From NCBI GenBank assembly GCA_049700435.1, contig JBNAVK010000032.1:1-18875 (forward strand): a DNA stretch of 18,875 bases, given 5' to 3'. How positions within the stretch are numbered: the first letter of the stretch is position 1; every line of letters begins with the position of its first letter. A model generated the notes under the pieces. The model ran no database searches and was not told the DNA's origin. It saw nothing but the letters and a program-made list of their open reading frames with translations. The stretch comes from JAVZLH01 sp049700435. GTDB lineage: Archaea > Thermoproteota > Bathyarchaeia > Bathyarchaeales > Bathycorpusculaceae. Positions 6,645 to 14,357 of the stretch are shown in pieces. The translations under genes and the position numbers were made by a program.

Positions 6645-7445
6645 TTAAATTGGAAGAAGCATATAGGAAGCTATGGTGAGAATCAGGCTTGTTGCGAAAG
6701 CCAAAGCCCAAACCACTTTGTTCCATGAGAAAACTTTGAAGCCGTCAAGTATCCCGAAGGGGATTAAATTGAAAAAGGCTATCCAAGCGTTAATGGCGAA
6801 ACCCATCCAAAAAATTAAGTTGTCCGGAGCGAAAAGCGCTGCCAAAAGAAAAGCCGCTGACAACACAATGTTTGTTAAAGGACCAGCCACCGAAATCTTC
6901 CCAACTTTCCCCCTTTCAATAAACCCTCCGATCATAACAGCACCAGGTGATATGATTTTGAAAAGCGGAGAGATTATGGAAAGCAGAGTTAAAGCAGCGC
7001 CAAAAAGCGTCAATCTAAACTCAGCCCACAAACCGCTTCTCTGTGCAGTGAACTTGTGCGCCAACTCATGTGCCATGAAGGATGCTGTGAAAACAACCGC
7101 GAATAAAGTCAACGTTAGCGGGTCTGTGTAGGAATATATTCCCCAAGATGCGCCTATGCCTGCGACAAGCAAAGCAGCTATTGACAAATGCTTAATCTCC
7201 ACGCTGCTAAAATGCACCCTCCCTTTTGTTGCAGTTTCAACCGGTATATAGGATACAGAGTATTGGTATGGCTTTTGAACAGTTGCCATAGGCGTTTCTT
7301 CTTTTGGTGCACGCGCCAACTCCATTCGTGGGCACTCATGGTTTTCTGGTAGGCGGTGTTCAGAGCAGAAGTATTCTCCACAGTAAGGGCATTTGAAAGG
7401 CAAGAAGACTTCTCTTCCACATTTCTGGCATCTCATATTTAGCAT
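6645..7445 (-). CDS. AN1 zinc finger fused to an M50 (site-2-protease-like) membrane metalloprotease
   Basis: This is an integral membrane protein of 266 residues. The N-terminus is a complete AN1-type zinc finger: C6, C9, C19, C22, C27, H30, H36, C38. A linker of about 45 residues leads to a hydrophobic domain with about six transmembrane helices. The protease zinc site is HELAH at 126-130 inside a membrane helix, and the third ligand is D234 in NLIPFGILDG, the standard M50 pattern. The enzyme therefore looks catalytically complete. M50 proteases cut substrates within the membrane; the AN1 finger is a likely cytosolic substrate or partner sensor. The first ATG (7445) follows a weak AAAGG; a second ATG lies three codons on. 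Confidence 0.9.
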   Translation of the reverse strand: MLNMRCQKCGREVFLPFKCPYCGEYFCSEHRLPENHECPRMELARAPKEETPMATVQKPYQYSVSYIPVETATKGRVHFSSVEIKHLSIAALLVAGIGASWGIYSYTDPLTLTLFAVVFTASFMAHELAHKFTAQRSGLWAEFRLTLFGAALTLLSIISPLFKIISPGAVMIGGFIERGKVGKISVAGPLTNIVLSAAFLLAALFAPDNLIFWMGFAINAWIAFFNLIPFGILDGFKVFSWNKVVWALAFATSLILTIASYMLLPI

Positions 7446-7494
7446 GCACAGCCTTTCGGTTATGATGATTCCTTTTAATGTTTTATGTGTTTTG

Positions 7495-7950
7495 TTAATA
7501 ATCTGTAGGTTGAGGTTTTATGCCAAACAACTTCACGAAGTCTGACTGTGTTAGTACTTTAATGTGTTCTTTTGCTTTTGACTTTATGAAATGTCGGTTA
7601 TATGTTACCATGTAATCGGCTTTGGCTATTACTGCTGAAACTAGATGCGGTAGGTCTTTGTCTGGAACTATGCCCTTATATTTAGTGATTAGTTTCTTCA
7701 CTTCGTCGCGGGGAACAATTTCGAGCGTGGGCAAGCTTATGACGTAATAAATTTCGTTTATGGCAGTTTCTCGGTTATACCTACGCGTAAAATACTCTCT
7801 CAATTCTTCCAGCGTCAAATAAGAAACTATTGGAACAATTTTTCCCTCTTCAACTAAATCAAGGATGATGCGTGAATTGGATTGTTGATTTTCTTTCCCA
7901 AAAATAAAAACATTTGAATCCAAGTAAACCTTTGGCTTGCTAAAGTGCAA
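7495..7950 (-). CDS. PIN-domain ribonuclease, VapC-like toxin
   Basis: This is a 151-residue PIN-domain protein. The acidic active-site set is visible: D11 in VYLDSNVFI, E48/E49 in LTLEEL, D97/D99 in VPDKDLPHL, and D112 with the TYNRHF strand. PIN toxins of this type cleave RNA (often tRNA or rRNA) and are held inactive by the partner antitoxin. It starts with TTG 11 nt inside the end of the upstream RHH gene, a typical vapBC arrangement, with GGGAG upstream. RNA target and actual toxicity are unknown; some archaeal PIN proteins have housekeeping roles. Confidence 0.87.
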   Translation of the reverse strand: MHFSKPKVYLDSNVFIFGKENQQSNSRIILDLVEEGKIVPIVSYLTLEELREYFTRRYNRETAINEIYYVISLPTLEIVPRDEVKKLITKYKGIVPDKDLPHLVSAVIAKADYMVTYNRHFIKSKAKEHIKVLTQSDFVKLFGIKPQPTDY

Positions 7951-8233
7951 AATATTTTTTCTCCCTACGCCACAATTCCTCTCTTATACCTCTTATTTCT
8001 TCAATAACTCTGTCTGGACCTAACTGAGGTGCTTTTGATGAGGCTAAGGCTTCTTCAACACGAAGCCTATAATACCTGTAAGGCTCCAACAAAAGTCTTC
8101 TAGACTCTATCAATCGGCGAACAGCGTCCCTTATGGCTTCGCTTCTGCTTTCGTAAAGCCCCGCCTTGACCAAATAATCAATTTCTTCAAGAAGCTTTTT
8201 CGGAAGACGCAAAGGCAAAACTGCAGTTTTCAT
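7940..8233 (-). CDS. Ribbon-helix-helix (CopG-type) antitoxin / regulator, VapB-like
   Basis: Residues 1-10 (MKTAVLPLRL) form the DNA-binding ribbon strand. Two helices follow (PKKLLEEIDYLVKAG and SRSEAIRDAVRRLIESRR) in the usual RHH pattern. The C-terminal half, with VIEEIRGIREELWRREKKY, is the likely toxin-binding helix. It precedes the PIN gene with an 11-nt overlap, so the pair is a probable toxin-antitoxin operon. I prefer the ATG at 8233: a TATA-like palindrome TAGTATACTA is centred about 22 nt upstream, suggesting leaderless translation. A GTG at 8242 would sit almost against that element. The protein probably represses its own promoter. Confidence 0.85.
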   Translation of the reverse strand: MKTAVLPLRLPKKLLEEIDYLVKAGLYESRSEAIRDAVRRLIESRRLLLEPYRYYRLRVEEALASSKAPQLGPDRVIEEIRGIREELWRREKKYFAL

Positions 8234-8250
8234 GTAAACCACAGTTAAAA

Positions 8251-8297
8251 TAGTATACTAACTTAGCATATAAACGTATACACAGTTGCGTTGCAAC
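8251..8297. promoter_or_regulatory. Probable promoter/operator of the VapBC-like operon
   Basis: TAGTATACTA at 8251-8260 is a perfect palindrome that also overlaps the likely TATA element of the RHH gene. A second GTATAC occurs at 8276-8281, 23 bp from the first, about two helical turns. A GTTGC-GTT-GCAAC inverted repeat follows at 8285-8297. Palindromes at this spacing in front of an RHH gene suit autorepression. Binding is inferred. Confidence 0.4.
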
Positions 8298-8368
8298 TTT
8301 ACGCGTAATCCACCAAACACTTAAAACCATAAATGATAAGCTAAATTTGGAAAAAGGGGAGAGAAAAG

Positions 8369-9574
8369 ATGAGAGCGTTCAGTTTTGTTCACGCTGCGGA
8401 CTTGCATTTGGGCTATTCGCAGTATGGCTTAGAGGCTAGACGCGAAGACTTTGACAAAGCCTTTGAGGAGCTTGTTGAAAGAACAATCGAGTTGAAACCA
8501 GACTTCATGATTATCGCTGGAGACCTATTCCACCAAGCGCGCCCCTCAAACACAACATTGGAAACAGCCATAAGAAACTTTAGGCGTCTCCGCGAGGCAA
8601 ACATCCCAGTTTTAACGGTTGACGGTTCGCATGATTCTGCACCAAACATTTTGACAGGAACAATCCTAAACCCGTTGGACAGCACCGGGCTAATTTATCA
8701 TTTGCCAAAACATGAAGGCGCATGTTGGAGAAAACCAGACTGCTGCTACGTTTACGGCATCCCAAATTATCGGACTAGGCGGAAAACCGAGGAACAGCTT
8801 CCAGCCTTCTTGGAAATTAATAAGCCAACACCAGACCCGCAGCTTTTTAACATCTTCGTTTTCCACACAGCCCTAGACATTCCAAGCATTAAGCCCCCTT
8901 ACATGGAGGCTGAAACTCCTCCAGAACTTATCCCAGAAGGCTTCAATTATTACGCGGCTGGGCATGTGCACAAAACTTATGTTGACAAGTTTAAAGGCGG
9001 CTTGCTTGTTTACAGCGGGTGCATAGAAACCACAGACTATGACGAAGCTGCTCTCAAAAAGGGCTTTTACCACGTAAGGGTGGATGAGAAAGGCGAGGTT
9101 TCGCCTGAGTTCATTGAGCTTAAGTCTCCACGTAAATTTGTTGTTTTGGAGCAGGATTTCACGGGCATAACTTCTTCGAAAATCACGGATTTAGCGGTTC
9201 AACTTGTCAAGAATGCTGACGAGGAAGGCGTTATAATTATTCCAATTTTGAGGGGCGTCTTGCCAGTTGAGGCGAGCCGCGCTGAGGTTGACATAACCAA
9301 AATTAGAAGCGCTGCCGAGAAGGCTTTGTTTGTGCATCCGGTTGTCTTGTTGCGTGAAAGCGAGGTTTCTGAGGAGATGGTTCGTTCAATATTCGAAAGC
9401 GAATTTAAGGATTTGAAAACGAAGGCTTTCGAATATTTCCTCGAAATTTTCTCGGGACGCTACAGCCGTGAAGAGGCAGAAAAGATAGCTCACATCGCCC
9501 TAAGTCTAATTGAGCCGTTAACCAAGAAACAAGAGGAAAAAGTGAAACAAACCCTCGAGGAGCTTCTGAAATGA
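8369..9574 (+). CDS. mre11: Mre11 DNA double-strand-break repair nuclease
   Basis: This is the nuclease subunit of the Mre11-Rad50 complex, which processes DNA ends in break repair. The calcineurin-like phosphoesterase motifs are in order: D11-L-H13 (AADLHLG), IIAGDLFH with D52, GSHD at 86-89, the histidine of FHTALD (H166), and GHVH at 198-201. The third motif is normally GNHD/E; here asparagine is replaced by serine. A capping domain and a C-terminal helical Rad50-binding region follow (about residues 250-401). The length is normal. The ATG follows GGGGAGAG, and the stop overlaps rad50 by 4 nt (ATGA), so the pair is one operon. The thermophile partners HerA and NurA are absent from the window. 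Confidence 0.96.
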   Translation: MRAFSFVHAADLHLGYSQYGLEARREDFDKAFEELVERTIELKPDFMIIAGDLFHQARPSNTTLETAIRNFRRLREANIPVLTVDGSHDSAPNILTGTILNPLDSTGLIYHLPKHEGACWRKPDCCYVYGIPNYRTRRKTEEQLPAFLEINKPTPDPQLFNIFVFHTALDIPSIKPPYMEAETPPELIPEGFNYYAAGHVHKTYVDKFKGGLLVYSGCIETTDYDEAALKKGFYHVRVDEKGEVSPEFIELKSPRKFVVLEQDFTGITSSKITDLAVQLVKNADEEGVIIIPILRGVLPVEASRAEVDITKIRSAAEKALFVHPVVLLRESEVSEEMVRSIFESEFKDLKTKAFEYFLEIFSGRYSREEAEKIAHIALSLIEPLTKKQEEKVKQTLEELLK

Positions 9575-11658
9575 AAATTGAATTAGTTCAGCTTGAAAGC
9601 ATCCGCTCTCACGTAAAATCAACAGTGCCCTTTGCAAGAGGCTTCAACTGTCTTGTCGGCGGCTTAGGATGCGGAAAATCAAGCATACTGTACGCGATAG
9701 ACTTCGCTTTGTTTGGAGACCCTCTTGGAAGAAGCTACGACTATCTTTTACGCGAAGGAGCCGAAAGCGGAAAAGTAACCCTTCAATTCACGCAAAATGG
9801 CAAAACCTACAAAATAACACGTGGACTGAAAAGGCGTGGGAAAGGCATAAGCCAAGACTTTGACGAACTTAAACTCTTCGAAGATGAAACCCCGATAGCC
9901 AGCGTGAAAAGCGACGCCGTAGCCGAACAGCTTAAGGCTATTACGGGCTGGGATAAGGAGCTTTTCCGCGAAATAGTTTGGGTTAGGCAAGAACGCCTAA
10001 AAGAACTTTTAGACGCCGCGCCCCGAGAAAGACAAAAGCGGCTCGACGAGCTTTTCGGCTTGTCAGACTATGAGACGGCATGGAGCAACATCGCCGGCTA
10101 CCAACGCGAATACGAGGGCGAGAAGAAAGCCTACGAAAAAGACCCAGATGTTGCTAGCTTGAGCAAACTAACAGCCGATTACAACTCAATAACCGAGCAG
10201 TTTACACTCCTAGAAATCGCGTTGGAAGACGCTGCGAAAAAGCTGGAAACGGCAAAAAACGTTTTGGAAGAAGCCGAAGCGCAGCTGAAAAGGCTTGAGG
10301 AGGCAAAAGCCTCGGTTGAAGAGTTGAAGCGGAAGGAAACCCAGCTGCAGACAAACCTAGCCAACATGGAAGACGCACTAGCCGCTTTGGCTGAGAGAAT
10401 CGAGGGCAAGAAAGGAGTTTTAAACGATTTAAAACAGCGTCTAGCCAACATGGAAACGCAAGCAGAAGCCCACAAAAGTAAACTTAGGGATTTCGGAGTT
10501 GCCGCAGACCAGCCTCTCGAATCTATCAGACGGTTTTTGGCAGCTTTTGACGATCAGATTTCAAGCCTTAAAGCTGAACAAGAAGCAGTTCTCAGAAGCG
10601 TACAGACGGATCAAAGGAGGCTTACCTCGCTTTCAACTGAAAGTCGCTGTCCACTATGCCTGCAACCATTAAATGAGGAATATAAGAGCGGTTTGATACA
10701 AAGAGTTCAAGAAGAAAACAGCGAGAGGCAAAAGACAATAAGCCAACTTCAAAAAGAAATTGAGGAGCTTCAGAAAATGAAAAACGGCGCCAGTGCAGCC
10801 TTCTCAAGTTTACAGATGCTGCTGCCGAGAATTGAAGATGTGAAAAACCGCGTAAGCGAGGAAGAGAGGGCTTTAGCTGAACTTGCGAAAGAGTTTGAGG
10901 AAAAACAGCGAATCGAAAAGGAACTGCGAAGCCAACTTGAAAAAGTCCGCATAGAAATCGGCAAATTTGACATTTCAGAGCTTGAAGCCGCTAAAATGCG
11001 AAGAGAGCAAGCCTTCCGGCAGTTTTACGCTTTAGAATCTGATTTGAGGGCTAAGGAAAGCCGAAAGAAAGACTTAATGAAACGTTTAGAGGAGGTTAAG
11101 GACAGAATTGACAACGCTCAGCAAAAGCTTGAGCGCATGGAAAAAATAGCAAAAGCCGTCGAAGTAATTAGCAGTATCCGCGACGCCTACAGGAGCATCC
11201 AACCCAAACTGCGAAGCGAATTCGTGAAAGTCTTAAGAAACTTTGTTCAGCAAGTGCTTGACAGCCTAGTCGGCGGAGAAGGTCCACTGCTTAACATTTT
11301 AATCGACGAGACTTATACGCCGTATGTTAAGGGCGAAAGCGGCGTCGAAAGAGAAGTCACGAACCTGTCAGGCGGAGAGCGGACATTGCTGGCGTTTGCA
11401 TACCGCCTCGGGTTGGGTCAATTAATAATGCAGTCAAGAACAGGCCACGGGTTAAGCCTACTCTTACTTGATGAGCCAACCGAAAGCCTCGGAAGAGAAG
11501 ACGGCTCAATAGACCGCTTGGCTGAGGCGATTTCCCGCTTTAAGGCTGTGGAACAAATAATAGCCGTAACGCATAGCGAGGCGTTTGCTGAAAAAGCTGA
11601 ACACGTTATTAGGCTTGAGAAAGAGGCTGGCGAAAGCAAAGTTTCAATGGAAAGGTAG
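9571..11658 (+). CDS. rad50: Rad50 SMC-like ATPase with zinc hook, short arms
   Basis: Rad50 tethers DNA ends and drives Mre11 by ATP binding. Walker A is GGLGCGKSS (30-38). Two long charged coiled-coil arms (about 190-355 and 372-540) flank the zinc-hook motif C360-P-L-C363. The ABC signature is NLSGGER (598-604), Walker B is LSLLLLDEP with D634-E635, and the switch histidine is H668 in VTHSE. It has 695 residues, well below the roughly 850-1000 usual in archaea, and the shortfall lies in the arms. The start ATG overlaps the mre11 stop. The last 15 nt overlap the converging FAH-family gene. Confidence 0.96.
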   Translation: MKIELVQLESIRSHVKSTVPFARGFNCLVGGLGCGKSSILYAIDFALFGDPLGRSYDYLLREGAESGKVTLQFTQNGKTYKITRGLKRRGKGISQDFDELKLFEDETPIASVKSDAVAEQLKAITGWDKELFREIVWVRQERLKELLDAAPRERQKRLDELFGLSDYETAWSNIAGYQREYEGEKKAYEKDPDVASLSKLTADYNSITEQFTLLEIALEDAAKKLETAKNVLEEAEAQLKRLEEAKASVEELKRKETQLQTNLANMEDALAALAERIEGKKGVLNDLKQRLANMETQAEAHKSKLRDFGVAADQPLESIRRFLAAFDDQISSLKAEQEAVLRSVQTDQRRLTSLSTESRCPLCLQPLNEEYKSGLIQRVQEENSERQKTISQLQKEIEELQKMKNGASAAFSSLQMLLPRIEDVKNRVSEEERALAELAKEFEEKQRIEKELRSQLEKVRIEIGKFDISELEAAKMRREQAFRQFYALESDLRAKESRKKDLMKRLEEVKDRIDNAQQKLERMEKIAKAVEVISSIRDAYRSIQPKLRSEFVKVLRNFVQQVLDSLVGGEGPLLNILIDETYTPYVKGESGVEREVTNLSGGERTLLAFAYRLGLGQLIMQSRTGHGLSLLLLDEPTESLGREDGSIDRLAEAISRFKAVEQIIAVTHSEAFAEKAEHVIRLEKEAGESKVSMER

Positions 11659-12543
11659 CCTCTCCTCCACAACCCTGTTTTCTAAAACGCCTATCCCCTC
11701 AATCTCCATTCGCACAACATCTCCTTGCTTCAGAAACTTTGGCTCTGGCTTCATGGCGAAGCCAACTCCAGAGGGCGTGCCAGTTGCTATTATGTCGCAT
11801 GGCTCCAACGTCATAACTCGGCTTAGGTGGTGCACTATTTCATAAACATTAAAAATCATGTTTCGTGTTGTCGAGTTCTGGCGAAGTTCGTTGTTGACCC
11901 ATGTTCTCATGCGAAGGTTTGAAATGTCTTGAAGCTGGTTTGCGGCTGTTATGAATGGTCCTGTGGGGGCAAAGGTGTCGAAGCTTTTCCCCCTCGTCCA
12001 TTGCCCATCCTTAAATTGAAAGTCTCGTGCTGAAACGTCGTTAAAAATCGTATATCCAAAAATGTGTGATTTTGCATCTGAGACTGAAACGTTTTTGGCT
12101 TTCTTCCCAATTACGATGGCTAATTCCACTTCATAGTCCAGTTGCTTAACAAAGCTTGGTTTAACGATGTTTTCTTTCGGTCCAATTATGGTGGTGTGGG
12201 GTTTCATGAAAATCACGGGTTCCTCTGGTAACGCTGCTTCTCCCTCTTCGGCATGCTCCCTATAGTTGAATCCTAAACAGATGATTTTCGGGGGCGAAGC
12301 TATGGGCGCTAACAACCTAACGTTTTCCAGCGGAACAGAAACATCTGCATAATCTTCCGTTGCTTTTCTAAGGAGCTTCTCTGCAACTTCAATGCCCTTA
12401 TCTCCTAACGCTATGAATTCTTCAATTCGCCGTGGAAGTTTTTCGCCGAGTTTTCTCGCTAGGCTAGGTAAGCACACGACACTATCCTTTGCTAATGCGC
12501 CGTAAGATGTTCTTCCACCTAAGCAATATCTGGCAAGCTTCAT
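11644..12543 (-). CDS. Fumarylacetoacetate hydrolase (FAH) family protein
   Basis: This is a cytosolic metal-dependent enzyme of the FAH / 2-hydroxyhepta-diene-dioate isomerase family. Landmarks are CLGFNYREHAEE, EEPVIFMKPHTTIIGP, the metal-binding DYEVELAIVIGK, IFGYTIFNDVSARDFQ, WTRGKSFDTFAPTGPFI, and the C-terminal DIIATGTPSGVGF plus GDVVRMEIEGIGVLENRV. The length (299 residues) is usual for the hydrolase/isomerase branch. Candidates include acylpyruvate hydrolase, oxaloacetate tautomerase or aromatic-ring degradation enzymes; no pathway neighbours are present to choose among them. The ATG at 12543 gives the family-like MKLARY start. A TTG two codons earlier (12549) is better spaced from AAGGAG and cannot be excluded. 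Confidence 0.92.
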   Translation of the reverse strand: MKLARYCLGGRTSYGALAKDSVVCLPSLARKLGEKLPRRIEEFIALGDKGIEVAEKLLRKATEDYADVSVPLENVRLLAPIASPPKIICLGFNYREHAEEGEAALPEEPVIFMKPHTTIIGPKENIVKPSFVKQLDYEVELAIVIGKKAKNVSVSDAKSHIFGYTIFNDVSARDFQFKDGQWTRGKSFDTFAPTGPFITAANQLQDISNLRMRTWVNNELRQNSTTRNMIFNVYEIVHHLSRVMTLEPCDIIATGTPSGVGFAMKPEPKFLKQGDVVRMEIEGIGVLENRVVEERLPFH

Positions 12544-12651
12544 GCACAAAGCTTCTCCTTAATTAGCAATGTGCCCTAACTTGTTTACATAGACTTCTTT
12601 ATTAAACAATCGCGACATTTTAATCATCGAACTACGCACTTTGAGATAAGT

Positions 12652-13587
12652 TTGTCAAAGCCTAAAAGTGATATTCAAATGCAAATTAGAACCAGAAAAA
12701 TCGCTTTGGCAGAGGGCATCACAGCCGGGGTCTTCTTCGGAACAGCTGCAATTTTCATAAGATTTCTGTATGGTTTAGACGTTTTTTCAATAGTCTTCTG
12801 GCGTTTAATAATCGCTTGCGTAGCTTTAGCCACATTGATAGCTGCTTTTAAAAAATCATTTCACGCTAGTCTCGTCAGAGAAAACCTGAAGCGGCTATCC
12901 TTACTAGGGGTTTTTCTTGGTTTACACTTCATATTTTTTGTTTCCGCGGTGAAAGACACAACAATACTAAACGCAACAGTTCTCGTTAATACCACGCCAG
13001 TTTTTGCCATGTTAATTTCAGTCTTCCTCTTTAAGGTTAAGCCCTCAAGCCTCGCCATAGTAGGCTTGATAACATCTTTTGTCGGCGTATGCGTCATTGC
13101 CTACTCAGAAACTGTAACTATAAATTTAGGCGCAAACCCCGAAAGTTTCTCTTCGAGTTTAAAAGGCGACTTCGAAGCAATAATAGCCGCTTTAGCCGAG
13201 GCACTTTACCTCAACTACGGCAGGAAAATAAGAAGCCAGATGAACATAGTTTCCTTGATGTTGCCAATATACATTTCAGCAGCCTTAACAGTTGGAATCA
13301 TAAGCCTACCAGTCACAAACAAAACTTTGGCTTTTCCAACAGGATCGGAAGCCATCCTCTTCCTTTTAGGGTTGGGGCTGCTGCCAACAGCAATAGCTCA
13401 CACTCTGTATTTTTCATCCCTATCCAATCTAAAATCTTTTGAAACAGCAACTTTAGCCTTGCTAGAGCCTGTTGGCGCAACCGTTCTAGGCATAGCCATC
13501 TTCCAAGAAATACCGCAACAACTATTCATCTTCGGCTCTGCTCTCGTTTTAACTGGAATATTCTTCGTCATAAAGGAGAAGAGTTAA
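12652..13587 (+). CDS. EamA/DMT-family transporter
   Basis: This is an integral membrane protein of 311 residues with ten hydrophobic helices in two EamA repeats (about 18-150 and 170-307). Repeat features include GTAAIFIRFLYGLDVFSIVFWR near the start, LLGVFLGLHFIFFVSAVKDT, NTTPVFAMLISVF, and in the second half LEPVGATVLGIAIFQE. DMT proteins export or exchange small metabolites; the substrate is not predictable here. The TTG at 12652 gives a basic cytosolic N-terminus; an ATG at 12679 with GTGAT upstream is an equally plausible start. It is divergent from the FAH gene across a short AT-rich promoter region and shares no clear operon. Confidence 0.9.
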   Translation: MSKPKSDIQMQIRTRKIALAEGITAGVFFGTAAIFIRFLYGLDVFSIVFWRLIIACVALATLIAAFKKSFHASLVRENLKRLSLLGVFLGLHFIFFVSAVKDTTILNATVLVNTTPVFAMLISVFLFKVKPSSLAIVGLITSFVGVCVIAYSETVTINLGANPESFSSSLKGDFEAIIAALAEALYLNYGRKIRSQMNIVSLMLPIYISAALTVGIISLPVTNKTLAFPTGSEAILFLLGLGLLPTAIAHTLYFSSLSNLKSFETATLALLEPVGATVLGIAIFQEIPQQLFIFGSALVLTGIFFVIKEKS

Positions 13588-13656
13588 GCCTATCAACCAT
13601 TGCGAAACAGATAAAAAACAATAATCATATTACTGTGCTGGAATGAGCTGAGAACA

Positions 13657-14055
13657 ATGAGCGTCACCGAAAAAATATCCAAATCTCTGAAAAATGCGAT
13701 GATACACCTCGAAAATTTGACAAATGCGTTAGGTAATGGAGACGAAAACTCTTTTGCTGATGGTGTCTGGCATCTTGCAGCAGAACTAGAGTATGCGCTT
13801 TTCCTATTCTCTGTTACAATTCAAAGCGAAAGCGAATCTGCAAAATGGAAACCGAACCCTGAAGTCAAGAGTCTAGAAACAGAACCCATCTTGGCCAATG
13901 TACGAAGTCTCTTAAGTGATGCCGAAAAATTTCTTAGCAAAGGAAATCTGCATGAGGCGTATAGAAGCGCCTATGTTGCCAGACACTACACGCTTAAGAT
14001 TCAGGAGAACTTAGCTAAGAAAAAGCGTGAAGCGCTTAAAAGAAAGCAGCAGTAG
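13657..14055 (+). CDS. Small all-helical protein of unknown function
   Basis: I do not recognise this 132-residue protein. It is predicted as a bundle of four to five helices with no membrane segment. It begins with an amphipathic MSVTEKISKSLKNAMIHLEN and continues with DGVWHLAAELEYALFLFSV. It ends in SDAEKFLSKGNLHEAYRSAY followed by a very basic KKKREALKRKQQ tail. The EAYRSAYVARHY segment recalls HEPN- or TPR-like helical repeats, but no catalytic Rx4-6H motif is clear. The basic tail suggests nucleic-acid or ribosome contact. It lies 69 nt after the EamA gene on the same strand and ends 5 nt from the converging eL22-like gene. Confidence 0.75.
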   Translation: MSVTEKISKSLKNAMIHLENLTNALGNGDENSFADGVWHLAAELEYALFLFSVTIQSESESAKWKPNPEVKSLETEPILANVRSLLSDAEKFLSKGNLHEAYRSAYVARHYTLKIQENLAKKKREALKRKQQ

Positions 14056-14060
14056 TTGGC

Positions 14061-14345
14061 TTATTCTTCCTCTTCAGAAATTTTCCTCTCTTTAATTTTC
14101 AACGTGTTTTCTTTCCCGCCTATCACTCTGAAACTTTCCTTCAACTCCTCTTTGTGCAGAAACTTTCGCAGTAGAACCCTCAAATAAGGCTTTGAAACAG
14201 CCTCCTCTTCGCCTTTAACGATTATCTCGTCTACTGCAGCCTCAACTTCAACTTTCGTTTTCTCCTTCAAAAAGTCTGTAAGTTCCTTTATTAGTTCGCC
14301 GCCTTCTCCTTTCAATTCTGAAACGTCAATTCTCAATTCCACCAT
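14061..14345 (-). CDS. rpl22e: Probable ribosomal protein eL22 (L22e)
   Basis: This 94-residue protein aligns by eye along its length with eukaryotic RPL22. The N-terminal strand [14 protein letters not shown] corresponds to [22 protein letters not shown] matches FLQERIKV, and [20 protein letters not shown] matches [40 protein letters not shown] matches [20 protein letters not shown]. The C-terminus ends in an acidic EEEE run, as in eukaryotes. About a dozen residues of the glycine-rich loop between the first helix and second strand are missing. eL22 is a 60S protein in eukaryotes, reported only patchily in archaea (for example Lokiarchaeota). It starts with ATG behind GAGGGGAG and sits 12 nt downstream of the DUF47 gene. 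Confidence 0.75.
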   Translation of the reverse strand: [94 protein letters not shown]

Positions 14346-14357
14346 TTCATTCTCCCC

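Noticed and set aside
7462..7510. ATGATGA at 7462-7468 as a second box C.
   Set aside because: No CTGA follows at a suitable distance, only CTGT, and the intervening sequence is T-rich with no plausible guide.
11644..11658. The 15-nt overlap of the rad50 and FAH gene ends as a sequencing error.
   Set aside because: Both reading frames end naturally with family-typical C-termini, so a converging overlap is the simpler reading.
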